Assembly (NCBI RefSeq): GCF_020859565.1
Contig: NZ_JAJHUO010000001.1
Location: 167,014 to 231,013, forward strand
Length of the DNA: 64,000 bases
Direction: 5' to 3'
Source: Saccharothrix luteola
GTDB lineage: Bacteria; Actinomycetota; Actinomycetes; Mycobacteriales; Pseudonocardiaceae
Shown here: piece after piece, positions 39,201 to 48,659 of the stretch
How positions within the stretch are numbered: the first letter of the stretch is position 1
How the letters are laid out: every line of letters starts with the position of its first letter
The notes under the pieces: generated by a model
What the model was told of the DNA's origin: nothing
Databases searched by the model: none
Seen by the model: only the letters and a program-made list of their open reading frames with translations
Translations under genes and position numbers: made by a program

Positions 39201-39921
39201 CCAGCACCACCGTGGCCCTCGGGTCGGGACCGGTCACGAGTCCCGCGATCCGGTCCACGAACGCGCGGCGCCGCACCGGGTCCGGGCAGTGGGTGAACAC
39301 CTCCTCGAACTGGTCGACGACGAGCACCAGCTCACTACCGGCCGGCACCGAGCCGATCGCCTCCACCGCGGCGGCCTCCGGATCACGACCCGGTGTCACC
39401 AGCACCACGGGGCGCCCGGGCGGTCCCCCGCCGTCCCCGTTCGTCACGGCGGTGAGGGCGGGGATCAACCCCGCGTGCAGCAACGAGGACTTGCCGCTGC
39501 CCGAAGTCCCGAAGACCGCGACGAACCGCTGCCGCTCCACCAGCCGGACGAGCTGCGCCACCATCGCGTCCCGGCCGAAGAACCGGGCGCCGTCACCCAC
39601 CCCGTAACCGAGCAGCCCGCGATAGGGCGGATCGCCGTCGTCCGATCGGCGGCTCGCGGCGGACTCCGCGGCGGCCTGCCGCCACCGCTGCTCCCAGAGG
39701 ATCGGGTCACCGTCGCACACCCGCACATAGGCCAACGTCACGGTCAGGGTCGGCAGCGATCTCCCGCCGGCCGCGTTGGCCAGCGTCGAGGCCGAGAACC
39801 CGGACCGCGCGGCCAACTCCCGGTAGCCCGGACTCCCGGCCCGCCGACGCAACTCCCGCAATCCGGCGGCCAGTGACTCGACCGGACCGGAACCAGCCAA
39901 CTCCCGCTCGGGCCGCGGCAT
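36250..39921 (-). CDS. HTH-nSTAND NTPase with 14 WD40 repeats
   Basis: 1223 residues from the ATG at 39921 (GGGGAGGG ribosome site). Residues about 14-70 form an XRE-like helix-turn-helix (YRELAARSGFSASTLANAAGG). An nSTAND ATPase follows, with P-loop GTSGSGKSSLL (138-148), Walker B LVLVVDQFEEVF, and a helical region with LPLLSHALLETW. A single hydrophobic segment (YLVVALSVLLVAAVSAG) precedes 14 WD40 repeats (FSPDG-x-x-x-A-T-A-G-x-D pattern), enough for two seven-bladed propellers. STAND proteins are signal-triggered switches used in regulation and in conflict or death pathways. The Cys-rich block CCPD interrupts repeat 9. The HTH may recognise the dyads beside it, which is inference. Confidence 0.88.
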   Translation of the reverse strand: MPRPERELAGSGPVESLAAGLRELRRRAGSPGYRELAARSGFSASTLANAAGGRSLPTLTVTLAYVRVCDGDPILWEQRWRQAAAESAASRRSDDGDPPYRGLLGYGVGDGARFFGRDAMVAQLVRLVERQRFVAVFGTSGSGKSSLLHAGLIPALTAVTNGDGGGPPGRPVVLVTPGRDPEAAAVEAIGSVPAGSELVLVVDQFEEVFTHCPDPVRRRAFVDRIAGLVTGPDPRATVVLGIRADFYARCADLPVLAGLLAGASVPVPTLTEDELRDVVTKPAALVGLTVERALVTKILAEASGQPGALPLLSHALLETWRQRRGDVLGVAGYEATGGVAGAVARTAETLYDGFDDEQRETARQVLVRLVAFGEGVEDTRRRVPRDELDLPGIDPVLARLAEARLVVLGEDTVEIAHEAVIRAWPRLRRWLSTDRDGLRIHRQLGEAAQSWMSLDRDPGALYRGARLAVAREWAARNAGPVTMTAAEQEFLATSIDLADRERADTARRHRQLRYLVVALSVLLVAAVSAGTVALVQRRDAVAQRQTATSRQLAAESLGLAGTEPGTAMLLAAQAYRSAPTTEARGALLSMSPHRGHLGKLLGHSGAVSQIAYHRDGNTLLSVGRDQTLSLWASDRRVRTAALTGHHTWLTAAAVSPDGRTAVTGGEDTQLAIWDLDRRVRVATLAGVTERVRDIAFSPDGTTLATTADNDVILWDMARHTRSATLSGHAEPVHALAFSPDGRTIATASADSTVILWDVTRSVALATLTGHTDGAYAVAFSPDGATLATGSGDTTATVWDVPTGTRLTTFTHHRSGLVMALAFSPDGRTLATAGDDTAVLLWDTRHRVLRGRLTGPRTTVYTMAFNPRTSELAAGGEDGAILLWDPDQPAVAEHPGMVSAVAFSPDGRTIATAGGNRTTLWNTADRSVRAVLTDGEVFTNAAAFSPDGRLLATATQPFPCCPDGVPGNTLTLWDLDTGTPVRRVGHTGQVLSVAFSPDGRRVATAGVDRTVFIRDTATGTVLKSFTGHAGAVNGVRFSPDGRLLATASHDQTVKLWDPATGTPLATLTGHTGWIRTAEFSPDGRTLATAGHDQTVILWDVTTRTRLDTITDHTDADFTGVAFSPDGRTLAYTSGDAAIALWDVSRRTTTARLTGHTQRVHAIAFSPDGHHLATAGADQNLILWDVDPERAITHVCAAAGRDLTPDEWRRYLPSTPYARTCADDQ

Positions 39922-40109
39922 GATCCCTCCCCTGGAGCTGCGCCCATCCCAGGCTATTTGTACACCGACGCACCACAGCCGGTTTATTCCAGTCGGCGCA
40001 TCACGCACGAACCGCGCAACGGATTCCGCAAAGGTCCGATTCCACGTCGGCAGAGTTTTTCCTCCCCCACCGGAACGTCGTCGACAGTCCTCCGTCAGCG
40101 CTTTCAGAC

Positions 40110-40146
40110 GGGTTGTTCGACGCGCGGCACCGCTACTGGACAACCC
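40110..40146 (+). promoter_or_regulatory. dyad element, copy A
   Basis: GGGTTGTT (40110-40117), 21 nt, GACAACCC (40139-40146), then GCCACCCTG. Spacing is identical to copies B and C. It lies in the 292-bp divergent region between the WD40 gene and the small secreted-protein gene at 40214, 68 nt upstream of that ATG. Confidence 0.65.
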
Positions 40147-40213
40147 GCCACCCTGCTGTGCTGGGAACGAACGTCCGATCGTTTCCCGCCCGCACGTCGT
40201 GGATGGAGTCACC

Positions 40214-40651
40214 ATGTTCAGGAGTCCGAGATGGCTCACCGGGTTGTTCGTCATCGCTTCGTTCCTGGGATCGGCCACAGCCGGCGCGACGTCGGCGTCC
40301 GCCGCGCCGGGCGTGTGCCTGGACAACGCCGTGGTCGGGTACGTCACCGGCGGCCCGGCCAACGCCTACCTGCCCTCCGCGTCCGGCACCTACCGAACGA
40401 CCAGCCGGTGCCAGGACGTCAACTTCACCAATCGGTCGGGAAGCGGGGACGAGTCCCTCCAGGCGCTCATCCGGGTCTGCTTCGTGGCCGCCGGCTACTG
40501 CCAGAGCAGCTGGAAGTACTACTACACGGACGCCGGCCCCGGCTGGATGGTCATCGCGTCCGACGTCAAGGACGGCACGACCTTCCGACTCGAGTTCCAG
40601 TTCTACGAATCCACTTTCGGTTCCAGTTACGGAAATCTGATCGCTTTCTGA
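40214..40651 (+). CDS. small secreted Cys-containing protein
   Basis: 145 residues with a signal peptide (WLTGLFVIASFLGSA, then SASAAP). The mature part has four Cys and a mixed beta-type composition (CLDNAVVGYV, CQDVNFTN, FVAAGYCQSSWKYYYTD, GTTFRLEFQF). I do not recognise a family. It is preceded by dyad element A and lies head to head with the WD40 gene. A second secreted-protein gene follows after 17 bp, so both are likely co-transcribed. Confidence 0.72.
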   Translation: MFRSPRWLTGLFVIASFLGSATAGATSASAAPGVCLDNAVVGYVTGGPANAYLPSASGTYRTTSRCQDVNFTNRSGSGDESLQALIRVCFVAAGYCQSSWKYYYTDAGPGWMVIASDVKDGTTFRLEFQFYESTFGSSYGNLIAF

Positions 40652-40668
40652 TACGGAAGGGTGACACG

Positions 40669-41118
40669 GTGAAAACAGGGCACTTCACGCGCAAGATCGG
40701 CTCCATCCCCGGGTCGGCGGCAGTGGCCGTGCTGGTCGCGGCGTTCCTCCTCGTGCCGACGGGGCAGGCCGTGGCAGGACCGAACTGCGCAACCGGCTAC
40801 CACTGCGGTTGGGACATCGGGTTCGACACCGGGAAGGTCAGCTTCTTCAACGGGGACGACGACTTCCGCGACAACAGGTTCAACACCGGCGTGATCGTCG
40901 ACAACAACATCAAGACCGTCAGCAACTCCACGAGTTCCGACTACGTCAGCGTCTGGTTCATCGAACCGGGCTTCGAAGGGGCCTGGTTCTGCGTGAACCC
41001 GGGAAGCTGGGCGGGAAACCTGCCCGACGACGGCACGCCGGGAAACGGCCGCGGATTCGCCAACGAGGCCAGTTCGATGATGCTGGTCAGCGGTGGCCCG
41101 TTCAGCGGCTGCTACTGA
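40669..41118 (+). CDS. secreted inhibitor I36/crystallin-like protein
   Basis: 149 residues from a GTG at 40669, preceded by GGAAGGG. Signal peptide (AAVAVLVAAFLLV, then GQAVAG). The mature part reads CATGYHCGWDIGF, FFNGDDDFRDNRF, NNIKTVSNSTSSDYVSVWFI and C-terminal GCY. The pattern (C..G..C.W near the N-terminus, then N-N-x-x-x-S-x-x-N, then a Cys) is that of peptidase inhibitor family I36/SMPI-like beta-gamma-crystallin proteins common in actinomycetes. It may inhibit proteases or bind calcium at the cell surface. Confidence 0.72.
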   Translation: MKTGHFTRKIGSIPGSAAVAVLVAAFLLVPTGQAVAGPNCATGYHCGWDIGFDTGKVSFFNGDDDFRDNRFNTGVIVDNNIKTVSNSTSSDYVSVWFIEPGFEGAWFCVNPGSWAGNLPDDGTPGNGRGFANEASSMMLVSGGPFSGCY

Positions 41119-41235
41119 TCGCTCGGCAACCACCAGCAGCACCTCACCTGGTCGTGGCCGACACCCGCGGAGCCCTGTCGACTCCGTCGGAACGCGACCA
41201 CGGGTGTGGTCCGGTCGACGGCTTCGGCAACGCCG

Positions 41236-41268
41236 GGACGCCTGTCACCACTCCAGGGGCAGGCGTCC
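41236..41268. terminator. hairpin between converging genes
   Basis: GGACGCCTG (41236-41244) and CAGGCGTCC (41260-41268) form a 9-bp stem with a 15-nt loop between the I36-like gene and the importer operon end. It would serve both directions. Confidence 0.5.
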
Positions 41269-41368
41269 TGCGCGCACCGGCTCGCCCGCTGGCTCCGTGA
41301 ACGGGCAGAAGGCACCGCGTTTCCCGCTCCGCGACGCTCAGTGGTCGCCGGTTCGCCGGGGCGCGCGG

Positions 41369-43081
41369 TCAGGGGGCGGTCGTCCGCCGCCGGGCGTGCC
41401 TTTCCCGCTGGACGTCGGGGTCGGCCACGGGTGCGGCGGCGATGAGCCTGGTCGTGTACGAGTGCAGCGGACGGGTCAGGACGTCGGCCGTCGGGCCTTG
41501 TTCGACCAGCCTCCCGCCGTGCATGACGGCCACCCGGTGGGCCAGCCGCTCCACCACCGCGAGGTCGTGGCTGATGAACAGGCACGCGAATCCCAGGTGT
41601 TCCTGCAACGATCGGAACAGCTCCAGGACCCGAGCCTGCACCGACACGTCCAGCGCGCTCGTGGGTTCGTCGGCGACGAGCAGGGCGGGGTCCAGGGCCA
41701 GCGCGCGGGCGATGCCGACGCGTTGCCGTTGCCCGCCCGACAGCTCGTGCGGGTAGCGCTCGCGCAGCGCGGGCGAGAGCCCGACGAGGTCCAGCAGTTC
41801 GTCCACCCTGGTCGCGGGTTCCACGCCGCCCGGCGCGCCGTGCAGGAGCATCGGCTCGGCGATGGTGCGGGCGATCGTGGCACGGGGGTTGAGCGACGAC
41901 GCCGGGTCCTGGAACACCGTCCCGACCCGACCTCGCACGATCCGCCGCTCCCTGCCGCGCAGGGCGGTGATGTCGCGGCCGGCCAGCCGCACCGTCCCGC
42001 CGGTGGTCGACCGCAGGCCGACGACGACCGAGGCCAGGGTGCTCTTGCCCGAACCCGACTCGCCGACCAGGCCCAGCACCTCACCCGGCCGGACGTGCAG
42101 GCTCACGCCGTCCACCGCACGGGTGCCGGACAGCCCGAACCGGCCGCCGTAGACGACGGTCAGCCCGTCCACGACCAGCGCCGCGTCCGCCGCCGGGTCG
42201 TCGGGGACCGAACCGGACCCGGCGACGGCCACCTGACCGCCACGCACCACCAGCCCGTCCCGCGCGTCGGGTACCGCCACGCCCTCGGAGGGCGCGGTCA
42301 GCGACACCACCGCGTCCAGCAACTCCTTGGTGTAGCTGTGCCGTGGCCGGCGCAGCACCTGCACGACGTCGCCCTGCTCGACGACCCGGCCCTCGCGCAT
42401 CACCGCGACCCGGTCGGCGAGACCCGCCACGACACCCATGTCGTGCGTGATGAGCAGGATGGCCACGTCGAGCCGGTCGCGGAGGTCCCGCAGCAGCTCG
42501 ATGATCTCCGCCTGCACGGTGACGTCCAGCGCGGTGGTGGGCTCGTCGGCGACCAGCAGCGCCGGTTCGCACGCCACGGCCATCGCGATGACCACGCGTT
42601 GGAGCTGCCCGCCGGACAGCTCGTGCGGGTAGCCGCGCAGCCGCCGTTCCGGGTCCGGCAGCCCGACCAGGCGCAGCAGCTCCGCCGACCGGTCCCGCGC
42701 CTGCCGCCTGGTCACCGGCCGATGTGCCCGCACGGCCTCCACGAGCTGGTCGCCGATGGTGAACACCGGGTTCAGCGCGCTCATCGGCTCCTGGAATACC
42801 ATCCCGATCCGGCCGCCGCGCACCGCACGCAGCTCCGCGTCGTCCACCGCGTACAGGTCGCGGCCCTCGAACACGGCGCGGCCGGACAGCCGGGCGGCGA
42901 CGGGCAGCAGCCGGAGCAGCGACATCGCCGTCACGGTCTTGCCGGAACCCGACTCGCCGACGACGGCCAGGACCTCCCCTGCCGCCAGGGACAGCGAGAC
43001 GTCCCTGACGGCAGGGTGGGTGACGCCGCCGCTGACGAAGTCGACCGACACGTTCTCCAGCGCCAGCAGCGGTGCGGTCAC
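41369..43081 (-). CDS. oligopeptide-type ABC importer ATPase, fused DppD-DppF
   Basis: 570 residues from the GTG at 43081, overlapping the binding-protein stop by 4 nt. Two complete ATPase domains are in tandem. Domain 1: Walker A GESGSGKTVT, signature ELSGGQLQRV, Walker B LLVADEPTTALD. Domain 2: [33 protein letters not shown]. Each ends with the oligopeptide-family tail (RRPRHSYTKELL and TRPLHSYTTRLI). The two separate subunits of Dpp/Opp systems are thus fused. It powers import of peptides, or of nickel or sugars in related systems, with the two permeases upstream. Confidence 0.9.
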   Translation of the reverse strand: MTAPLLALENVSVDFVSGGVTHPAVRDVSLSLAAGEVLAVVGESGSGKTVTAMSLLRLLPVAARLSGRAVFEGRDLYAVDDAELRAVRGGRIGMVFQEPMSALNPVFTIGDQLVEAVRAHRPVTRRQARDRSAELLRLVGLPDPERRLRGYPHELSGGQLQRVVIAMAVACEPALLVADEPTTALDVTVQAEIIELLRDLRDRLDVAILLITHDMGVVAGLADRVAVMREGRVVEQGDVVQVLRRPRHSYTKELLDAVVSLTAPSEGVAVPDARDGLVVRGGQVAVAGSGSVPDDPAADAALVVDGLTVVYGGRFGLSGTRAVDGVSLHVRPGEVLGLVGESGSGKSTLASVVVGLRSTTGGTVRLAGRDITALRGRERRIVRGRVGTVFQDPASSLNPRATIARTIAEPMLLHGAPGGVEPATRVDELLDLVGLSPALRERYPHELSGGQRQRVGIARALALDPALLVADEPTSALDVSVQARVLELFRSLQEHLGFACLFISHDLAVVERLAHRVAVMHGGRLVEQGPTADVLTRPLHSYTTRLIAAAPVADPDVQRERHARRRTTAP

Positions 43082-44748
43082 GGGGTCACGCCGACCTGGA
43101 GGTAGTTGGGGTAGGCGGGGAAGTCGGCGATGAACAGGTTGGCCACCTTGGAGCCGCGCAGGAACGAGTTGCGCGTGTAGATCAGCGGAACGACCGGCGA
43201 GTCCTGGAGGATCCGCTTGTCCAGTTCCGCCCACTTGCGGCCGGCCTCGGCCGGGTCGACGGCGGCCTGCGCCTCGCCGATCTGCCGGTCCACGTCGGCG
43301 TTGCGGTAGCGGGACAGGTTGTACCCGCCGCCGCCGATCTCCGAGGACGCGAACAACGGCTGGATGTTGGCGTTGGCGCTGGGGAAGTCCGGCTGCCACG
43401 AGCTCAGCGTCAGGTCGAACGTGGCCGTGTCGCCGGTGGTCTCGCTGGTGTAGGCGTCGCTGTCGAGCGTGTGGATGGTGGTCCGGATGCCCGCGCGTGC
43501 CAGCGAAGCCTGGACCGACTGCGCCTTGTCCGGGTAGTTGTTGCTCTTGGAGACCACGAAGTCCAGCTCCGGCAGACCGTCCGGGAAACCCGCCTCCGCC
43601 AGCAGCTCCCTCGCCTTCCCCGGGTCGCCGGTGGGCTGGGTCGGGTACAGGTCGAACTTCCCCCGCCCGGCGATGCCCTCGGTGATCAACGTGGTGGCGA
43701 CGTCGCCGGCGAGCTCGGCGTTGCCCGCCGAGGCGATCTGGTAGGAGGTCTTGTCCACCGCGTACTGGAACGCCTGGCGCACCTTCGGGTTGTCCAGCGG
43801 CGCCTTGCCGGTGTTGAACGCGAGGTACGCCAGGGCGCCGGACTTCGACGTCACCAGGCGCTGCTTCGCCGAGGGGTTGTTGGCGAGCTGGGCGAGCTGC
43901 GCGGGCGAGACGAACGACGAGCCGAACGCGAACTTGTCGTCACCGGAGTCCGCGACGAGGCGCTGGGAGATCACCGAGGCGTCCTGGCCGAGCTGGAAGA
44001 CGACCTCGTCGGGCAGTCCGGCGCGGACCTTGTCCACATCGGTGCTCCAGTGGGGGTTGCGCGTCAGCCGCGCCTCCACGCCCTTCTGGTACTTCGCCAG
44101 CTGGTAGGGACCGGACGTCACGGGGTGCTCGCTGTAGTCCGCCTCGGCGCCCTTGCCCTTGGGGACCGGGGCGAAAGCGGGCGTGCTGACCACCCACGGC
44201 CAGTCGCCGTAGGGCCGCACGAGGGTGAACTCGATCGTGCGGTCGTCGGGGGTCTGGATGCCCTTCAGCTCGGCGCCTTCGAACGGGCCCCGGTAGTCGG
44301 CGCCGCCCTCGATGAGCTGCTTGTGGTAGCCAAGCCCGCCGGAGAACGCGGGCGCGAACGACCGCTCCACGCCCCACTTGACGTCGGCGGCGGTGATCGG
44401 GCTGCCGTCGCTGAACTTCAGGCCCTCCTGCAGGGTGAACGTCCAGGTCTTGCCGCCGTCGTCGGTCTTGCCCACGTCGGCCAGGTCGGGGACGACCTTG
44501 GCCTGCTCCCCCGGCTTGTTGTGCCAGGCGGTGAGCCTTCGGTGCACCAGGCCGAGCGAGGTGATGGCGAGGTTGGAGCTCTTCGCCGGGTCGAAGTTCT
44601 GCGTCTGGCCGTCGGACAGGATGCGCAGCGTGCCACCCCGGGTCGCCTGCGCCTGGGACGCGCCGGACGGCGGCTCGTTGGCACCGCAGGCGGTCAGGAC
44701 CAGTGCACCCGCGAGGGCGATGGCGACGGCCGAGCGACTTCTGGTCAT
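43078..44748 (-). CDS. ABC transporter substrate-binding lipoprotein (SBP_bac_5)
   Basis: 556 residues. AGGAGAAG lies eight bases before the ATG. The N-terminus is a lipoprotein signal with lipobox LTAC. The body carries the family 5 signature (KTWTFTLQEGLKFSDGSPITAADVKWGVERSF) and the usual GALAYLAFNTGKAPLDNPKVRQAFQYAVD segment. These receptors bind oligopeptides, dipeptides or other small oligomers outside the membrane. Its ligand is unknown. It is the third gene of the four-gene importer operon. Confidence 0.88.
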   Translation of the reverse strand: MTRSRSAVAIALAGALVLTACGANEPPSGASQAQATRGGTLRILSDGQTQNFDPAKSSNLAITSLGLVHRRLTAWHNKPGEQAKVVPDLADVGKTDDGGKTWTFTLQEGLKFSDGSPITAADVKWGVERSFAPAFSGGLGYHKQLIEGGADYRGPFEGAELKGIQTPDDRTIEFTLVRPYGDWPWVVSTPAFAPVPKGKGAEADYSEHPVTSGPYQLAKYQKGVEARLTRNPHWSTDVDKVRAGLPDEVVFQLGQDASVISQRLVADSGDDKFAFGSSFVSPAQLAQLANNPSAKQRLVTSKSGALAYLAFNTGKAPLDNPKVRQAFQYAVDKTSYQIASAGNAELAGDVATTLITEGIAGRGKFDLYPTQPTGDPGKARELLAEAGFPDGLPELDFVVSKSNNYPDKAQSVQASLARAGIRTTIHTLDSDAYTSETTGDTATFDLTLSSWQPDFPSANANIQPLFASSEIGGGGYNLSRYRNADVDRQIGEAQAAVDPAEAGRKWAELDKRILQDSPVVPLIYTRNSFLRGSKVANLFIADFPAYPNYLQVGVTP

Positions 44749-44774
44749 CTGTCTCTCTTCTCCTACCGGGGTTG

Positions 44775-45769
<995 letters not shown>

Positions 45770-45770
<1 letters not shown>

Positions 45771-46678
45771 CAGCGGGCCGTCCGCGGGTCGAGGACGTCG
45801 CGCAGGCCGTCGCCCAGGACGTTGAACGCCCACGTGGCGAGGAACAGCGCCGCGCCGGGGAAGACCAGGAACATCGGGTCGGTGGCCACCCAGTCGATGG
45901 CGCTGCTGATGGTCCGCCCCCAGCTCGGCGTGGGCGGCGGGATGCCGACGCCGAGGAACGACAGCGCCGCCTCCAACCCGATCTTGCCGGGGATGGACAG
46001 GGTGGAGACCACGATGATCGGCCCCCACAGGTTGGGCAGCAGCTCGTAGCGGAACACGTGCACCGGTCCCGCGCCCAGCGACCGGGCCGCGGAGACGAAC
46101 CCGCGTGCCCGCAGCGTCAGCGTCTGGGCGCGGACGATGCGGGCTATCGACGGCCAGCCGAAGAACCCGATCACCACGATCAGCAACAGCGGACGGGGCA
46201 CCTCGGCGGGCACGACGGCGCCCAGGGCGATCATGAACACCAGGTAGGGGAACCCGAGCAGGACGTCCGCGGTCCAGGTGACGAGCCGGTCGGGCACGCC
46301 ACCCAGGTACCCGGCCGCCGCGCCGAGCAGCACACCCAGCAGCACCGACACCGCCGTGGCTGCCAGACCGATGAGGAACGAGGTGCGGGCGCCGTGCGCG
46401 ACGATCGCGAACAGGTCGCGCCCGGTGAGCGGCTCCACGCCGAACCAGTGCGTCCCGCTGACACCGCCCAGCGCACCGGCGGGCGCGCCCGTCGCCGGGT
46501 CCAGCGCCTCGGTCCGATAGGTGTAGGGGTCCTGGCCAGAGATGGCGGTGAGCACGTCGGCACCGATCGCGAGCAGCGCGAGCAGTGCGATGCAGAGCGC
46601 ACCGGCGAGCGCCCAGCGATCCCGGCGCAGGGCGGTGGGGGCCGCCACGCGGACCGGGCTGACAGCGTTGGGGCGCAT
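45770..46678 (-). CDS. ABC importer permease (DppC-like)
   Basis: 302 residues with six membrane segments and the coupling loop FVSAARSLGAGPVHVFRYELLPN. THWFGVEPLTGRDLFAIVAHGARTS is the usual DppC N-terminal block. It is the first gene of the operon. The ATG at 46678 lacks a good ribosome site; a TTG at 46690 follows AGG at six bases and may be the true start, adding four residues. Confidence 0.85.
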
Positions 46679-47395
46679 GGGATCGGACAACGAACACCTG
46701 ACCTCGGGTGACGGGACGCGCCCACAATAGGAGGCCCGGAATTGGCGTGGACCCCCTCCCACGATCTGGGAATCGACCCGAAGCGACCGGTGATTCGCAC
46801 GTGGTTGCCCCATCGCCGTCGGCCTGCTCGGTCGGGATCGGGCAAGGGGTCGGACCGCGATCAGCGAGCCCGTCCCGGCGCGTGGACGAGCCGATGTCGA
46901 CCTACCCGGCGAGCCGGTCCGGCGGGGCGGATGTCCGCACGCGGCCGGCAGCCCTCGACGCACCGCGCTTCGGGTTTCCTTTGTGACGAACGCATTACGC
47001 CACCTGAGTCCCGACGCGCTCGGGACAACAGCCCTGCTCCGCCGCCTCCGACCGTGCCCACATCGTGGACAACCGTTCCTCCAGGCGAGATCCGCCGGTC
47101 CAGCGCCGCCGATGGGAGGTGCGACCGGTGGACATCACCGACCACCCGGACGCGCCGATCGGCACCGCGGGCAGCGGATCACGCGCCCGTCGCGCCACCC
47201 CCGGCACGGGTTTCCCACATCCTGAGCCCTCTTGGCCGGACCGCGGGCCGGGTGCCAGCATCGACGCGTGTCCCAGGCATCCGTGCTCAGCACGCGCCGC
47301 CACGTCGACCTCCGTCGGCAGGCGAGCGCGATCTGTGCGCTGCCCGCCTGACCAGTCCACACAGGACAACGGCAACCCCGACCAGGGGAGGGACA
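46679..47395. other. 717-bp divergent intergenic region
   Basis: Lies between the importer operon (leftward) and the ROK regulator (rightward), so it should hold both promoters and any operator. No gene with protein-like composition was found in either strand. I see no clear long palindrome. Confidence 0.4.
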
Positions 47396-48541
47396 GTGAC
47401 GCACGAAGCACGCCACCGCAGCACCACCGCCGCCACCGTGCTGCGCTCCGTGTTGGACAACGGCCCGGTCGCGCGCAGCACCATCGCCCGGCTGACCGGC
47501 CTGAGCGCCGCCTCCGTGACCAGGCAGTACACCGAACTCGCCGACCGGGGGCTGCTGCGCGAGGTCCACACCCGCGTCCCGCGCGCGACCTTGGGCCGCC
47601 CTCACGTGCCGGTGGACATCGACGTGGACCGGTACGCCGTGTGCGGCGTCCACATCGCCTTCACCCACACCACGCTGTCGCTGCTCGACCTGCGTGGCCG
47701 GGTGCTGAGCCAGGAACGCGAGCCGCACCCGGGACGGACTCCGGACGCGGTCTTCCACGGCATCCTCGACCGGTTCCCGCGCTTCCTCGACCGCCACCGC
47801 AACGGGCGCGTCCCGCTGGGCATCGGTCTGGCCACCGGCGGTTGGGTGGACCCGGAACGGGGCGTGATCGTGCGGCACAGCCAGCTCGGCTGGCGGGACG
47901 TGCCCGCGCGGGAAGCCCTGCGCCCCCTGCACCTCCCGGTGCACGTGGAGAGCCACTCACGCGCGCTCGTCCGCGCCGAGCAGCTGTTCGGCGACCAGCG
48001 CAGCCGCACCAGCGTGGTGCACCTGTTCGTGGGCAACGTCGTGGACGCGGCGATCGCCACCGCGGGCACGGTCCACCACGGTCCGGGCGCCGCCGCGGGC
48101 GAGATCGCGCACCTGCGGCTGGACGGCAGCACCGCGCGCTGTCCGTGCGGGCGCCGGGGCTGCCTCCAGGCCACGGTGTCCGACCGGGCGCTCGCCGAAC
48201 GCGCCGCCGGCTCGGGGCTCATCCCCGAGCCGGACTTCCCGCTGCTCGTGGCCAGGGCCCGCGAGGGCGACCGCGAGGCGACGGGCCTGCTGCGGGAGCG
48301 CGCCCGTCACGTGGGCCGGGCCGCCGGGCTCCTGCTGGACGTGATCAACCCCGAGGTGCTCGTGCTGACCGAAGCGGGTGTCGTGCACCTGCCGGAGTGC
48401 CTGGCCGAGGTGCGGACCCAGGTCGGCGATCGCGCCGAAGCGGTGGTGCCGACCAGTTTCGGCCGCGACGTGCTCAGTGTCGCGGCCGGTTCCGTGGTGC
48501 TGGACGCCATTTACGGCAGTCCGCTCGACCTCTGCGCCTGA
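47396..48541 (+). CDS. ROK-family transcriptional regulator
   Basis: 381 residues from the GTG at 47396 (GGGGAGGGA ribosome site). N-terminal winged helix (ATVLRSVLDNGPVARSTIARLTGLSAASVTRQYTEL, positions 13-48 approximately), then a ROK domain with the zinc-binding CPCGRRGCLQA and the GEIAHLRLDG block. ROK regulators usually repress transport operons until a sugar binds. Transcribed away from the Dpp-type importer, so it is the likely regulator of that operon. The ATP-binding glycines of ROK kinases are not obvious, consistent with a pure regulator. Confidence 0.85.
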   Translation: MTHEARHRSTTAATVLRSVLDNGPVARSTIARLTGLSAASVTRQYTELADRGLLREVHTRVPRATLGRPHVPVDIDVDRYAVCGVHIAFTHTTLSLLDLRGRVLSQEREPHPGRTPDAVFHGILDRFPRFLDRHRNGRVPLGIGLATGGWVDPERGVIVRHSQLGWRDVPAREALRPLHLPVHVESHSRALVRAEQLFGDQRSRTSVVHLFVGNVVDAAIATAGTVHHGPGAAAGEIAHLRLDGSTARCPCGRRGCLQATVSDRALAERAAGSGLIPEPDFPLLVARAREGDREATGLLRERARHVGRAAGLLLDVINPEVLVLTEAGVVHLPECLAEVRTQVGDRAEAVVPTSFGRDVLSVAAGSVVLDAIYGSPLDLCA

Positions 48542-48618
48542 ACTTAATTTCCCGAATCGCAAAATTGACTCCAACCGCTACTGCGGCAAGACTGTAGTTA
48601 TTGCGGCGACAGCCCCCT

Positions 48619-48632
48619 GACCTGCACAGGTC
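48619..48632. promoter_or_regulatory. palindromic operator candidate upstream of sulfur operon
   Basis: GACCTG-CA-CAGGTC, a perfect 6-bp dyad, lies 27 bases before the ATG of the dioxygenase. The 118-bp region is strikingly AT-richer than its surroundings and contains TTGACT near 48567. Probably the promoter/operator of the downstream operon; the regulator is not known. Confidence 0.45.
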
Positions 48633-48659
48633 TATTTTCCCATGCCCGGAGGAACAGCA

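Noticed and set aside
36247..39876. 1209-codon plus-strand frame opposite the WD40 gene, repetitive in appearance
   Set aside because: Its repeats are merely the antisense of the WD40 repeats; no start context or protein features.
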